Positions 9,266 through 18,348 are shown, counted from the stretch's first letter. The stretch: DNA of 64,000 bases from Promethearchaeota archaeon (GCA_019058295.1 JAHPZI010000017.1:1-64000); one strand, 5' to 3'. Numbers and translations: made by a program. Notes: a model not told the origin generated them from the letters alone.

Positions 9266-10561
9266 TTAAATATCTAAAATTTCTTTAACCATTTCTTCTA
9301 CTGAGGCTTCTTTAAAATAAGAAACATTTCCCGTTTCCTGAAATATTTTTATCTGTTCTTTATGTTTTTTTTCAAATTCATTTATAAAGTAAGCCAAACG
9401 CTCTTTTAATATTTTATCTGCTGATTTAGAGAGGAAAAGTGCGACTTTGATTTTTTCACCATAACCCGCCTGTATAAAAAATCCTTTATAATTTATTTCT
9501 CGCATAGTGTCGGCACCTCCACCCAACTCCGATACGAATTGATCCATAGCAACTAAAAATCCCGAAATTAAATCATGATCTAAAGCTTCTATTTCGTTTG
9601 CGTAAGAAAAAATTGATATACCTGAAGTTTTATCAATAATTATTAAATTTCTAAAAATATCCCGATATTTATGTTTCTCTCCAGGAATTCTGAGACCTTC
9701 ACCGACCTCCTCTTCAGAGAATATTTCATACATATGAAATCTTTTTGGATTATAAGATTCATTTTCTTTAAATTCATATTTTGAAAATTTTATAACCTGG
9801 GACGGTGCTCGAACAGGTTCACGTGGTAATTTCTGAAGATAATTCTCACTTAAAGATTGATTGTAGTTTTTAGATTTTTTACCCTTAGTTATGCCATAAA
9901 TTTTTTTATGACGTGGATCTACAACATAAAACCAAACATTGAACTTTTCCATATCCGAAACTATACGATCAAATCCAATTTTATATACACCTGCAGGTGT
10001 AGTAACGAATACACTCCACATAGCGATTTCTGAGGATTTCTGGATTAATTCTAAAGTATTTTCATAATTATCTAAATCCATCTCCGCACCCGTACGTATT
10101 ATTACTGATTCAGTTCTCAAGCGAGGCGTTTTTTTTGTTAAATATAAATCTAATGAATACTCTGTTATTTTTGAAGTATTAAAAACTGAAATTTTAAAAT
10201 CAGCACAATAATCAGCAAAAATATTTACTAGCTCTTGTTTAGCAATGTAATCAAATTCGGGTAAATGTTTCTTTATATTTTCATCCTTTAATAACAAATC
10301 ACCCATTACATCGATTGGACTTGAATATTTCTCTTGAATACTTTTAACATTTTTAAAAACATTATGAAAGTGAACTACTATTTCTTTTATATAACCGGTT
10401 TTAGTCTTTGTATTTTCATTAATAGCTATATTGTTTTTTTTAACAAATTCGTTTAGATCTTCAAATGATGTACGCATGATTAGACAATTTAAACAAAATA
10501 ATCCTATCTTACTTTTATAGTCTTTATAGATCTTATTTATTATATCGTCCGCTGTGCTCAT
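9266..10561 (-). CDS. Asgard-type protein with C-terminal longin/roadblock-like domain
   Basis: Of 431 residues, the first about 130 are helical (cytosolic, two Cys near residue 20). A central alpha/beta region (about 130-240) includes VRTGAEMD and a VVDPRHKKIYGI strand pair. The last about 130 look like a longin or roadblock-type fold: LIIIDKTSGISIFSY, a long DLISGFLVAMDQFVSELGGG helix, beta strands, then a C-terminal helix. The LIIID...DLISGFL...F pattern recurs in the protein at 30293, so they share a domain. Such domains partner small GTPases in Asgard archaea and eukaryotes; that role is inferred here. AAGGTGAT precedes the ATG. Confidence 0.55.
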   Translation of the reverse strand: MSTADDIINKIYKDYKSKIGLFCLNCLIMRTSFEDLNEFVKKNNIAINENTKTKTGYIKEIVVHFHNVFKNVKSIQEKYSSPIDVMGDLLLKDENIKKHLPEFDYIAKQELVNIFADYCADFKISVFNTSKITEYSLDLYLTKKTPRLRTESVIIRTGAEMDLDNYENTLELIQKSSEIAMWSVFVTTPAGVYKIGFDRIVSDMEKFNVWFYVVDPRHKKIYGITKGKKSKNYNQSLSENYLQKLPREPVRAPSQVIKFSKYEFKENESYNPKRFHMYEIFSEEEVGEGLRIPGEKHKYRDIFRNLIIIDKTSGISIFSYANEIEALDHDLISGFLVAMDQFVSELGGGADTMREINYKGFFIQAGYGEKIKVALFLSKSADKILKERLAYFINEFEKKHKEQIKIFQETGNVSYFKEASVEEMVKEILDI

Positions 10562-10740
10562 ATTAACGGAATCACCTTAAATATTAAAAAGAGAGTTTAG
10601 TTAAAAAACCATCTTCTTATATTTAATTCATAAATCATTCAATTTATTTTAAATTTTGACTTATATTTAAAAAATAGGTTTTAAAATTATAAATTTTAAA
10701 AGCAATAATTATTATGTCCAATAGTAACACAGCTTTAATC

Positions 10741-11391
10741 TTATTCTGATTTGGAAACATTACTCTTTGTTTTAAAAATAAGGTAAGCATCTCTGAATCT
10801 TAAGATAGCTGTGATAAAAATTAAAATAGCAAAAAGCCATAAAAGGATAAAACGTAATGGAATTATTAGTGTAATTATCATTAAAAATATGTAGGTTTCA
10901 AAACGTTCCATTAACCCCCTTCTATAATATATCACTTTTTGCGTTTCTTCTAATTCCTCGGCTTTAATAGCCCCTCCAACAACTAAGAACATTGTTATAC
11001 ATAATATTATTGCGCCAAGAGAGAAGATACCAGGCCACATTAGAAGTTCAGGATTAGTTGAGATAAGAGCGATAATTATAAACACCTCAACAGTTCGATC
11101 ACAAAAAATATCAAGGATTCCTCCAAATAATGTCTGTCCTTCCAGCCTCGCTAAAATCCCATCTAGAACATCAAAAAAAAAAGATAACGTCATAAGAATC
11201 GCAGCAATGATAATTAATTCAAAAGTATATTGAATTTTAGCACTTAAAAATATAAAAAAGGCACTTGAAAGACCTAAAACTAACCCTATGAGTGTAAGTT
11301 TATTGGCAGAAATTCTCCCAAAAAAGATCTTCTTTACAAATTTCTCAATTAATATTTTAATTTTTGTCTTTGAGAGCCAATAATCAAACAT
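10741..11391 (-). CDS. CDP-alcohol phosphatidyltransferase
   Basis: This integral membrane protein has about six hydrophobic segments and the family signature DGILAR then GGILDIFCD (about residues 74-95), giving the Asp cluster that binds the CDP-alcohol and metal. The gap between AR and the next G is seven residues where eight is usual. Archaeal members transfer phospho-inositol, phospho-glycerol or phospho-serine onto CDP-archaeol. The acceptor cannot be told from sequence. It is the last gene of the run that includes thioredoxin reductase and two disulfide oxidoreductases. Confidence 0.85.
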   Translation of the reverse strand: MFDYWLSKTKIKILIEKFVKKIFFGRISANKLTLIGLVLGLSSAFFIFLSAKIQYTFELIIIAAILMTLSFFFDVLDGILARLEGQTLFGGILDIFCDRTVEVFIIIALISTNPELLMWPGIFSLGAIILCITMFLVVGGAIKAEELEETQKVIYYRRGLMERFETYIFLMIITLIIPLRFILLWLFAILIFITAILRFRDAYLIFKTKSNVSKSE

Positions 11392-11437
11392 TATACAATT
11401 AATTAAAGATATTGTTCTATTTGTATAATCAATAGTT

Positions 11438-12382
11438 TCAATATTCGATATTAAATTTTTTTAAATAATCGAATGCAGAATACGCAGCGATAACTCCTTC
11501 AGAAACTCCAGTAATAGCTTGTTTAAAGGGTGCATCTGCTACATCTCCAGCTGCATATATTCCAGGAATATTTGTCTCAGATTTTCGATTTATTATTATT
11601 TCCTTTTTCTGATTTAGTTTAACTCCTATATCCTTTACAATCTCGGATGCTGGATTAGACCCGATCTCAATAAACACGCCATCAACTTTAAATTCGTGAC
11701 CATTATCAAAAATGACAGACTTTACGTTCCCATCTCCTTTAATACTGGTTATATTAGTCTTGTAGATAATTTCAATATTATCTGTTTCATAAACACGTTT
11801 CTTATTTATTGGTTCAGCTCTAATTTCCTCACCTCTATAGATGATATATACCTTTTTAGCATGTTGTGATAAAAATAAAGCCTCTTTCGCAGCTGAATCA
11901 CTCCCACCAATTACAGCAACGACTTTATCTTTATAAAATGGTCCATCACAGGTTGCACAGTACGAAACTCCCCTTCCTGCGAATTCTTCTTCGCCAGGAA
12001 TTCCTAGTTTTCTTCGTTCTGAACCTGTAGCTATACAGATTGTGCGAGTTTTGAATCTCTGAAAAAAAGTATACAAAATGAAGTGATCTTTAGCTTTCTC
12101 AATATTCTTAATTTCATCTGAAATGTAAGGGATACTTAGAGAATCCATATGATCTCGAAACATTTCTACAAATTCAGTACCACTTACGGAGGTAATACCT
12201 GGATAGTTTTCTACAATATGAGTTGTTGCAATCAAGCCCCCATATGTTTTTCCAATTACTAATATATCCAATCCAAATCTAGCAGCATAGATTGCACAAC
12301 CTATTGCTGTTGGACCACCCCCTAATATAATAAAATCCCATATCTTATCAGGATCTAAATCAGTCATTTCAATATTGAACAC
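11438..12382 (-). CDS. trxB: Thioredoxin reductase-like flavoprotein
   Basis: The protein has an FAD loop (FIILGGGPTAIGCAIYAARFG), the redox-active CATCDGPFY around residue 138, an NAD(P) loop (AVIGGSDSAAKEAL) and the closing GIYAAGDVAD motif, over the 314 residues usual for low-molecular-weight thioredoxin reductases. The start is a GTG behind GGGGG; an ATG five codons in is an alternative. It overlaps the end of the upstream disulfide oxidoreductase by 14 nt, which points to that protein and its paralogue as its electron acceptors. Whether NADPH, NADH or another donor is used is not clear. Confidence 0.9.
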   Translation of the reverse strand: MFNIEMTDLDPDKIWDFIILGGGPTAIGCAIYAARFGLDILVIGKTYGGLIATTHIVENYPGITSVSGTEFVEMFRDHMDSLSIPYISDEIKNIEKAKDHFILYTFFQRFKTRTICIATGSERRKLGIPGEEEFAGRGVSYCATCDGPFYKDKVVAVIGGSDSAAKEALFLSQHAKKVYIIYRGEEIRAEPINKKRVYETDNIEIIYKTNITSIKGDGNVKSVIFDNGHEFKVDGVFIEIGSNPASEIVKDIGVKLNQKKEIIINRKSETNIPGIYAAGDVADAPFKQAITGVSEGVIAAYSAFDYLKKFNIEY

Positions 12383-13052
12383 GAATATTTCCCCCCATTA
12401 AAGCTTTTAAAATTTCATTTGGTCCAACCATTCCTGAAATTGCTGGTTTTTCGTTAATTACAGTATATGGTACTCCAGCTGCATCATAATATTGACCAAT
12501 ATCTTGATTAGCCATTATATCAACGATTACTGTTCTAATTTTTCCATTTCCTGCTAGAGCAAATAAATTCGCAACGGAAACAACCTGAGGGCAATATGGA
12601 CACATGTTTGTTATCATAACTTTTATCGTAGAAGGTGGGATTCTATCAATATTTTGTTTTATTGTTGCTTCATAATAATTACCTGCTCCTGCAAAAGCAA
12701 AAACTGTTTGAATGAATGGTTGGATTTCCCCAGCTTGCGGGGAAGCGAGATATCGTATCATCTCTCTTCCATTATCATCTAAAAAAAGAATAGTTGGCAC
12801 ACGAGAAATATCATATCTTTTTGCAAGTTCTAAATCATCATCTATGCATAATTCTTCAATCTTCAGCATACCATTTGAGTTCTCTTCATAAACTCTTAAT
12901 AGGGACATAAATTGTCCACAATCCATACACTCTCTTATCTGACTTCCTGTTGGTTGCCTTGTTTTACATGTAAATACTTTTAATTTTACGGCTTTTTTTA
13001 ATTTAGCCATTTCCCGTTTTATTATTTCTTTATATCGATCTTGAGACGAAAT
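12369..13052 (-). CDS. Protein disulfide oxidoreductase (two thioredoxin folds), ATT start
   Basis: Two thioredoxin-like halves are visible: the first with CMDC then a RVPTILF cis-Pro strand, the second with CPYC then GVPYT. This is the layout of archaeal glutaredoxin-like protein disulfide oxidoreductases (PDO), about 230 residues. Start choice is informative. A GTG at 13061 sits inside the GAGGTG ribosome binding site. The next in-frame codon with correct spacing is ATT at 13052, and starting there gives an N-terminus aligned residue for residue with the paralogue (both have 14 residues before EMAKLK's MAKL). TrxB follows with an overlap, so it is probably the reductase. Confidence 0.85.
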   Translation of the reverse strand: MSSQDRYKEIIKREMAKLKKAVKLKVFTCKTRQPTGSQIRECMDCGQFMSLLRVYEENSNGMLKIEELCIDDDLELAKRYDISRVPTILFLDDNGREMIRYLASPQAGEIQPFIQTVFAFAGAGNYYEATIKQNIDRIPPSTIKVMITNMCPYCPQVVSVANLFALAGNGKIRTVIVDIMANQDIGQYYDAAGVPYTVINEKPAISGMVGPNEILKALMGGNIRVQY

Positions 13053-13073
13053 TTCAAACACCTCTTACATTAT

Positions 13074-13763
13074 TTACGCATACATGCCTCCTAAATCTAC
13101 TTTTCCCCTCGTAATTTTATCTAATAAATCTTGAGGAGAAAAAACACCAAAAATATGTTGGTCTTCATTAATCATAACATGGGGCACGCCCTGAATTTGA
13201 TACTTCATTGCAAGGTCTTGATTTACATCAATATCGATTATTTCGGTCTTTACTTTCCCTCTAGATAATATTGCGAATAAACCAGAAACTGGTACGACAC
13301 TTGGACAGTAAGGACAAGTTAAGGTTATAAAAAGTTTTAATGTTGATTTTTGCATATTCTTTAAATTCGTTATGATTGCATCATCATAAAAACTTCTCAC
13401 ACCTGAGAAATATATTAGATTCTGAATAAATGGAGCTGTTTCAGCACCGAGCGGATTTCCCAAATATCTAATAACCTCTTTTTCGTCTTGATCAATGAAA
13501 AGAATCGTTGGTATTCTTTTAACATTATATTTTTTTGCATCATCTATATCAATATCTATAGATTTCTCTTCTATCATCAATTTACCATTTGAGAACTCCG
13601 AAAGGTGCTCTAATAGGCTCATAGTACCATCACAAGACATGCACCTTCTCACTTTCTTTCCATTTTGTTCCTTAACATCAGTGAAAACTATTATATAGAT
13701 CTCATTTTTTAGCTTTGCCATCTCATTTTTTAAAATATCTTCATGTTGCTTAATATATGACAT
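13074..13763 (-). CDS. Protein disulfide oxidoreductase paralogue (two thioredoxin folds)
   Basis: This paralogue of the next gene has CMSC in the first half, CPYC in the second and cis-Pro strands RIPTILF and GVPHVMI. The open frame extends upstream to 13901, but that extension is low-complexity Asn/Lys-rich. An ATG at 13763 preceded by AAGGTG gives 229 residues, the family length, so I start there. It is spaced 21 nt from its paralogue and is in one run with TrxB. PDOs form, reduce or isomerise disulfides in cytosolic archaeal proteins. Two tandem copies suggest different partners. Confidence 0.85.
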   Translation of the reverse strand: MSYIKQHEDILKNEMAKLKNEIYIIVFTDVKEQNGKKVRRCMSCDGTMSLLEHLSEFSNGKLMIEEKSIDIDIDDAKKYNVKRIPTILFIDQDEKEVIRYLGNPLGAETAPFIQNLIYFSGVRSFYDDAIITNLKNMQKSTLKLFITLTCPYCPSVVPVSGLFAILSRGKVKTEIIDIDVNQDLAMKYQIQGVPHVMINEDQHIFGVFSPQDLLDKITRGKVDLGGMYA

Positions 13764-13897
13764 AATTAGATAAGCACCTTTTTTACTTCTACTAGTATTA
13801 TTTAAATTAATGTTTAAAATATTTTTATTGTTTAAATTATAAAAAAAAATTGATTTTTTATTATTTTCATATACTAATCTCTTTTTTATACATAATT

Positions 13898-14677
13898 TCA
13901 AAATCTCAAATGTTTTCTATCGCCCTGTTCAGGGTTTGTCGAATACTTATTAAAGAGAATTCTAAGTCGCTTTTGATCCATTCCTAATCTCCATAGCATA
14001 TATATTAAAAACCATGAAAAGATTGTTTTAAAATATCCATATTTTTCGAAGCGTCTGGTTAATGTCAATACTGCTGGTTTAATATAAACAAGATTCTTCT
14101 TTTGATATTTCTTTAATCTTTTAATAAAATCTAAATCTTCACAAATCCATAATGCAGAGAACCCGTTTAGCTGTTCATAAATGCTTTTTCGCACAAAGAT
14201 TGCATTATCACCCGGAAACGATTTAAGTAATCTAATAGACCAATTATCAAATCCATTCCAAAAATAATTAATAGTCTTAAGGAATTTAGAGAGTTTAAGA
14301 TCAGGGGACCATAACCATTTTTTTTCAAAACCACCCCCCACAATTTTAGAGGAGCGCATTTCATAATAAATCTTCAGCAATCCCCCCTCTGGTAATAGTG
14401 TGTCAGCATGTAAAAATAATAAAATATCACCTTTTGAAGCATTTGCTCCAGCGTTCAATTGTTTATATCTTCCTCTTGGACCAATAATTACCTTATCTGC
14501 AATATTTTTAGCAATTTCAACAGTTCGATCATTTGAACCTCCATCGCTTACAATAATCTCAAATGGAATTGATAGTTTTAATTTCGTTTGAGCAGCTTTT
14601 TTTACTGCTATAATTGATTTTTCAATATTTTCTTCTTCATTTAAAGTAATTATTATTACACTAATTAGCATTATCAT
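13898..14677 (-). CDS. Glycosyltransferase family 2, TIGR04283-like (transferase 2)
   Basis: A GT-A fold transferase beginning SVIIITLNEEENIEKSI, with VSDGGSNDRT for nucleotide-sugar binding and a metal-binding FLHADT. The RGRYKQLNAGA stretch is characteristic of the subgroup named rSAM/selenodomain-associated transferase 2. It lies 5 nt after the companion transferase 1 gene, as that pair usually does, so co-function is likely. Acceptor and sugar donor are unknown. The C-terminal half has an aromatic hydrophobic stretch that may sit at the membrane. ATG at 14677 or 14671 can be the start. Confidence 0.8.
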   Translation of the reverse strand: MIMLISVIIITLNEEENIEKSIIAVKKAAQTKLKLSIPFEIIVSDGGSNDRTVEIAKNIADKVIIGPRGRYKQLNAGANASKGDILLFLHADTLLPEGGLLKIYYEMRSSKIVGGGFEKKWLWSPDLKLSKFLKTINYFWNGFDNWSIRLLKSFPGDNAIFVRKSIYEQLNGFSALWICEDLDFIKRLKKYQKKNLVYIKPAVLTLTRRFEKYGYFKTIFSWFLIYMLWRLGMDQKRLRILFNKYSTNPEQGDRKHLRF

Positions 14678-14682
14678 CAATT

Positions 14683-15471
14683 TTATTTTAATTTGCCAAT
14701 TTTACGCTTTCTTGTTTGACCATCAAATTTAATGATAGAAAGACCTAAATCATCAATAATTTGAGCAGTATAATAAGGATAATGAAATCCAAAATTTATT
14801 TCAGAAGCAGAAATTGCTTCAATATATAATATTAGGGAAACTAAGTCTTCTTCTATATCTATATCTCCATAAGGAGGTAGTAATTTTAATTTGAATTTTT
14901 TCTTCTTACAAAATTTTATAAATTGGGATAATTCAATCCCCCCTCTAAATAATTGATATTCAGAAAACCAATTGGAATCAAACTCATTTGTTAATCCAAC
15001 AAGATATATACCACCGCCACTAGAAGGGCCCAAAACCAATAAATTATCCTTATCCTTTGTTATTAATTCTTTTAAAGTATTATTTATTATCAAAGGATCT
15101 AAATAAGGTAAATCCGCACCAAGTACAATTAAATAATTTAAATTTAGTTTAAATGCCTCTTTTACAATTGAACCAAACCTTTGGTCAAAATTTGATCCTA
15201 CTTGTTTCAAATACTCAATTTTCTTATTTAAGAATCCATCTTTTCGAACAGATTCGACTATTCTTCTTATAATATCAAATGCTTCTTCTGGATGATATCC
15301 TATTAGAATTTTATCAACATGACTCTTCGAAGTTAGTGAAATTGTATCTTTTAACATAGCATCAGCTATTAGGGCCACGTCTTTTTCACTCAAAGAGGAT
15401 CCCTGCGTTAAGCGTGTTTTTACTAAACCAGGTATTGGTGCTTTTGAAAAGATGATTACTGCAGATTCCAT
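14683..15471 (-). CDS. DUF2064/TIGR04282-like nucleotidyl or glycosyl transferase (transferase 1)
   Basis: The N-terminus AVIIFSKAPIPGLVKTRLT is the signature of the DUF2064 GT-A superfamily called rSAM/selenodomain-associated transferase 1. The central LIVLGADLPYL gives the Asp pair that binds nucleotide-sugar and metal, and LLVLGPSSGGGIYLVGL is also typical. In bacteria this family pairs with the GT2 transferase encoded next, often with a radical SAM enzyme (ArsS type) in arsenosugar-like pathways. Here a radical SAM gene lies 1 kb away but is of a different type. Ribosome binding site AAGGT. Confidence 0.8.
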   Translation of the reverse strand: MESAVIIFSKAPIPGLVKTRLTQGSSLSEKDVALIADAMLKDTISLTSKSHVDKILIGYHPEEAFDIIRRIVESVRKDGFLNKKIEYLKQVGSNFDQRFGSIVKEAFKLNLNYLIVLGADLPYLDPLIINNTLKELITKDKDNLLVLGPSSGGGIYLVGLTNEFDSNWFSEYQLFRGGIELSQFIKFCKKKKFKLKLLPPYGDIDIEEDLVSLILYIEAISASEINFGFHYPYYTAQIIDDLGLSIIKFDGQTRKRKIGKLK

Positions 15472-15519
15472 ATATTAAATTTAACCTTACAAGAAATAAA
15501 AAGATAAATAAAAAAAATT

Positions 15520-16326
15520 TTAGGGCTTTTTAGCAATCCATAAACCTCTACTTACCCAATTTTCATGTGCTGCTTTTTTCCAAGCTAGTACACCTTTTTC
15601 AGCTTCATTGTATAAATCTTCCCCAAAACCTGCTATTATATCTTGTTTCGCCCCTTGGAGGATTTCACCATATTTATCCATATGATTTGCAAAATCTTCA
15701 CCTAGATCTTCCTTTTCTTCAAGTTTCATTCCCACTCCTTCTATTAATTTACTATATCCATCAAGCGTTTGCAAATCCGGGAAGACCATAAACTCCATAA
15801 GATAATCCGCATCAGATTCAGGAGCATCTATAGGCCCCCATATCCAATCTGTAAACCCCAATAAACCACCAGACTTTAGGACACGGTAAATTTCTTCAAT
15901 CAATCGAGATTTATCCCGGATATAACACCAAGCATCTTGACCCCATACTACATCGAATGTTTCAGAATGTGCAGGAATATCTAGACCTGAACCTAATCTA
16001 TATTCTATTTTATTCGCATATGGTTTACCTTCCGTCCTTTTTTTAGCTTCCTCTAACATTTCTGGAGTTATATCCAGACCAACTACTTTAGTTCCATATA
16101 TCTCAGCTATTTGTCTTGCTGGACCACCTAAAGCGGAACAAATATCAAGAAGATAAGTATTATCTCCCCCAGTATCAAGACCTACTTTTTTTGCTAATAC
16201 ATCAGTCTGTTCCGGACCGCCAACATGGATCTGTTCACCCATTAATAACTCCCAAAGTTTTCCTCCTGGTCCAGCATATACTTCACTTACATCATTTACA
16301 CTAAAATCGTATTTTTTATGGAGCAT
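15520..16326 (-). CDS. Class I SAM-dependent methyltransferase
   Basis: Motif I reads LLDICSALGGPARQIA, motif II VVGLDITPEMLEEAKK, motif III FDVVWGQDAWCYI, and post-I EIYRVLKSGGLLGFTDW. The GEQIHVGG and GG-P-A features resemble sarcosine/dimethylglycine, glycine and phosphoethanolamine N-methyltransferases, so a small amine or compatible solute substrate is possible. It could equally serve the neighbouring radical SAM or transferase genes. The distance of 48 nt to transferase 1 allows read-through, but an AT palindrome 81 nt upstream suggests its own promoter. Confidence 0.8.
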   Translation of the reverse strand: MLHKKYDFSVNDVSEVYAGPGGKLWELLMGEQIHVGGPEQTDVLAKKVGLDTGGDNTYLLDICSALGGPARQIAEIYGTKVVGLDITPEMLEEAKKRTEGKPYANKIEYRLGSGLDIPAHSETFDVVWGQDAWCYIRDKSRLIEEIYRVLKSGGLLGFTDWIWGPIDAPESDADYLMEFMVFPDLQTLDGYSKLIEGVGMKLEEKEDLGEDFANHMDKYGEILQGAKQDIIAGFGEDLYNEAEKGVLAWKKAAHENWVSRGLWIAKKP

Positions 16327-16406
16327 AATAACACTCTTTATTAAATAATTTTAGATTAAAATTTTTTATAGAAAAATATGATCAAATAATTCCTAAACCT
16401 TTCATT

Positions 16407-16424
16407 TATAAATTATAATTTATA
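16407..16424. promoter_or_regulatory. 18-nt AT palindrome, probable TATA-type promoter element
   Basis: A perfect 18-nt palindrome (TATAAATTATAATTTATA) lies upstream of the methyltransferase. Similar TTATAA dyads recur in front of other genes in the window, consistent with archaeal TATA boxes. In DNA this AT-rich, chance contributes, so it is only a candidate. Confidence 0.35.
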
Positions 16425-16427
16425 GTT

Positions 16428-17510
16428 TTAGTCTTTAATTTTATTTTGATTAAAATGATAACATTTTGGGTCTGCGGCTAACATATCTCCTTCATAATAA
16501 TAAGCACTACTTCGGCAACCAAAGCAAAAAGAGTTATTAGCACAATTACTACAGTTTCCAGGTAGTTTAGATGGATCTCTAAAATCTAGAAATAATAATC
16601 GATTTTTTTTCTTTTCTATGAGGTTTTCAAGTTTCTCATCATTAACGTTTCCAAATTCTTCGGTTCTAATTACTGAACAAGGGGTCAACCAACCTTTTGA
16701 CGTTATACATACAACGGTCCCGCAATAAAACTTTGAAACATCCATTGCTCCACATGAGGGATCATCAGGATAATTTATAAGATCGCGATGAGCAAAGGCA
16801 TCCTCAATCTGGGCAATTGTGGGTTCCCATGATTTATTAGCATTCTGATGAATAACTGGATTAAATAGAGTCAAGCAGGTTTTTATATTGAATTTCTCTT
16901 GCATATATGAGATCATACCTTTAGCATCTCCATCTGCTAGAGGAGAAGTATAGGTGATACAATTCACCATCGATTCTGGATCTTTCCCAGCAGAAATTGT
17001 GTTCTTAATGCCTTTAAGAATTTGTTCAATGTTATCAGGATTACCATCACATCCCACACCTCCATGTAATTGACTGTATAACTCAGGATCAAGAGTATCT
17101 AAATGGGTAGATAAAAAACCATTTTTAGTTACCTCAACTACTTTTTTGGCAATCTCGGGATTGGCCAATGGAATTCCACTTGTCCAAATATTATTAATTA
17201 ATCCCAATTCCAATGCATATTGACAAAGTTCATACCAATCTTTTCTAACTAGAGGGTCTCCACCTAACCAGTCAATCATTCTTACTTCAATTTTCGCTGC
17301 TGAATCCAATAATTCTTTTATTTTCTCAGAACTCATACCTTTAGGAGAATCTGGTTTGCTACCGACATAACAATAATTGCATAACTGGGGGCATCTCAAT
17401 GTCGATTCAATTTGCAGGATAAATATTTTCCCTTCATTAAAATATTGCTCTTGAAGTTCAATTTCAGAGGTCATACCAGCATGCGCTAATGGTAGATCTT
17501 CCTTTTTCAT
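16428..17510 (-). CDS. Radical SAM protein with SPASM domain
   Basis: The radical SAM cluster motif CPQLCNYC (CxxxCxxC) is near residue 39, followed by a WLGGDPLVRKDW strand of the core TIM-barrel. A SPASM-type C-terminus has Cys residues in YCGTVVC, LTPCS and a final CSNCANNSFCFGCR...PKC group that would hold one or two auxiliary Fe-S clusters. SPASM enzymes modify peptides or proteins, or mature cofactors. No short precursor peptide gene was found next to it. The methyltransferase follows and a membrane protein precedes it, all on the minus strand, but gaps of 79 and 101 nt make a single transcript uncertain. Confidence 0.85.
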   Translation of the reverse strand: MKKEDLPLAHAGMTSEIELQEQYFNEGKIFILQIESTLRCPQLCNYCYVGSKPDSPKGMSSEKIKELLDSAAKIEVRMIDWLGGDPLVRKDWYELCQYALELGLINNIWTSGIPLANPEIAKKVVEVTKNGFLSTHLDTLDPELYSQLHGGVGCDGNPDNIEQILKGIKNTISAGKDPESMVNCITYTSPLADGDAKGMISYMQEKFNIKTCLTLFNPVIHQNANKSWEPTIAQIEDAFAHRDLINYPDDPSCGAMDVSKFYCGTVVCITSKGWLTPCSVIRTEEFGNVNDEKLENLIEKKKNRLLFLDFRDPSKLPGNCSNCANNSFCFGCRSSAYYYEGDMLAADPKCYHFNQNKIKD

Positions 17511-17589
17511 ATATTAAGCACTTATTCTATCTATTTACTTTTATGAAATTGAGTTAACATTATAAATTTTAAGTTTATAAAAAAAAATT

Positions 17590-18348
17590 TTAACCATAGA
17601 TTGTTTTAACCCAGTCCGTTCCAACAGTAATACCTTGTATAAACAAAGCTACTAAAGCAGCAACCATAACAACAAAGACTATATAAAAACTATATTTAGG
17701 CCAAGGATTTTCCTTAATATTATAACCCATTTTATATTGTTCCCAGATCATTACAATACATAAAACAAATAGTCCTATATCAAAAGCCCATGTTGCCAAT
17801 TCTAAGCTCTCAGGAGGTAAATTCATTAAATATCCTGCTCTTGGACCGTATCCATATAATTGTGCTTCTATGGGTAATCTCACTAGGAAAAACATAAGAC
17901 CCATATGCGCTATAAGAATCCAAGCGATGATTAGTGTATGCATATTTACCCAATTCATACCTCTCTTACTCAATTTATCTTCTAGGAAGAGCCCTTCTTT
18001 GTTTTTTTCAATTAATACAACAAGAACCCATATAATAAATATTATTGAGCAGATTAATGTTAAGAAAACTGTATTAAATGAGCCGCCTCCAATTATTGGA
18101 AGCATCATAGCTTGAATCATAGCTATAGTTCTTGAAACAGGGCTTTTATGATACCATGCTAATCCCACGTTCATAATAATTATAGCATAAGCGATGTTGT
18201 GTGTCCAACGAGGATCTTTTATAGCATATTCAATAAATACCAACCACCAAATAAGATATGCAAGACCCATGATAAGTAACCCCATTCCTGGACCTACCAT
18301 CCATTTATTTTGTTTAGTAGCAACTTGTTTTGATTTATATTCATTCAT
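17590..18348 (-). CDS. Multi-pass membrane protein, unknown function
   Basis: About six membrane segments lie in 252 residues, with paired aromatic/His positions (WTHNIAYAI, WYHKSP, NMHTLIIAWILIAHMGLMFF) that resemble but do not prove a heme- or quinone-binding bundle. There is no recognised catalytic motif. An AT-rich TATA-like stretch (about 18405-18428) lies 57-80 nt upstream of the ATG. It precedes the radical SAM gene in the same direction. I do not recognise a family. Confidence 0.65.
   Translation of the reverse strand: MNEYKSKQVATKQNKWMVGPGMGLLIMGLAYLIWWLVFIEYAIKDPRWTHNIAYAIIIMNVGLAWYHKSPVSRTIAMIQAMMLPIIGGGSFNTVFLTLICSIIFIIWVLVVLIEKNKEGLFLEDKLSKRGMNWVNMHTLIIAWILIAHMGLMFFLVRLPIEAQLYGYGPRAGYLMNLPPESLELATWAFDIGLFVLCIVMIWEQYKMGYNIKENPWPKYSFYIVFVVMVAALVALFIQGITVGTDWVKTIYG

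Noticed and set aside
13764..13901. N-terminal extension of the first disulfide oxidoreductase
   Set aside because: The added 46 residues are low-complexity Asn/Lys-rich, and an ATG with a ribosome binding site gives the family length.
13898..15471. Arsenosugar (ArsS/ArsM) gene cluster
   Set aside because: The two transferases fit, but the radical SAM enzyme lacks the ArsS pattern I would expect and the methyltransferase looks like an amine N-methyltransferase; no arsenic gene other than a possible ArsB/NhaD carrier was found.
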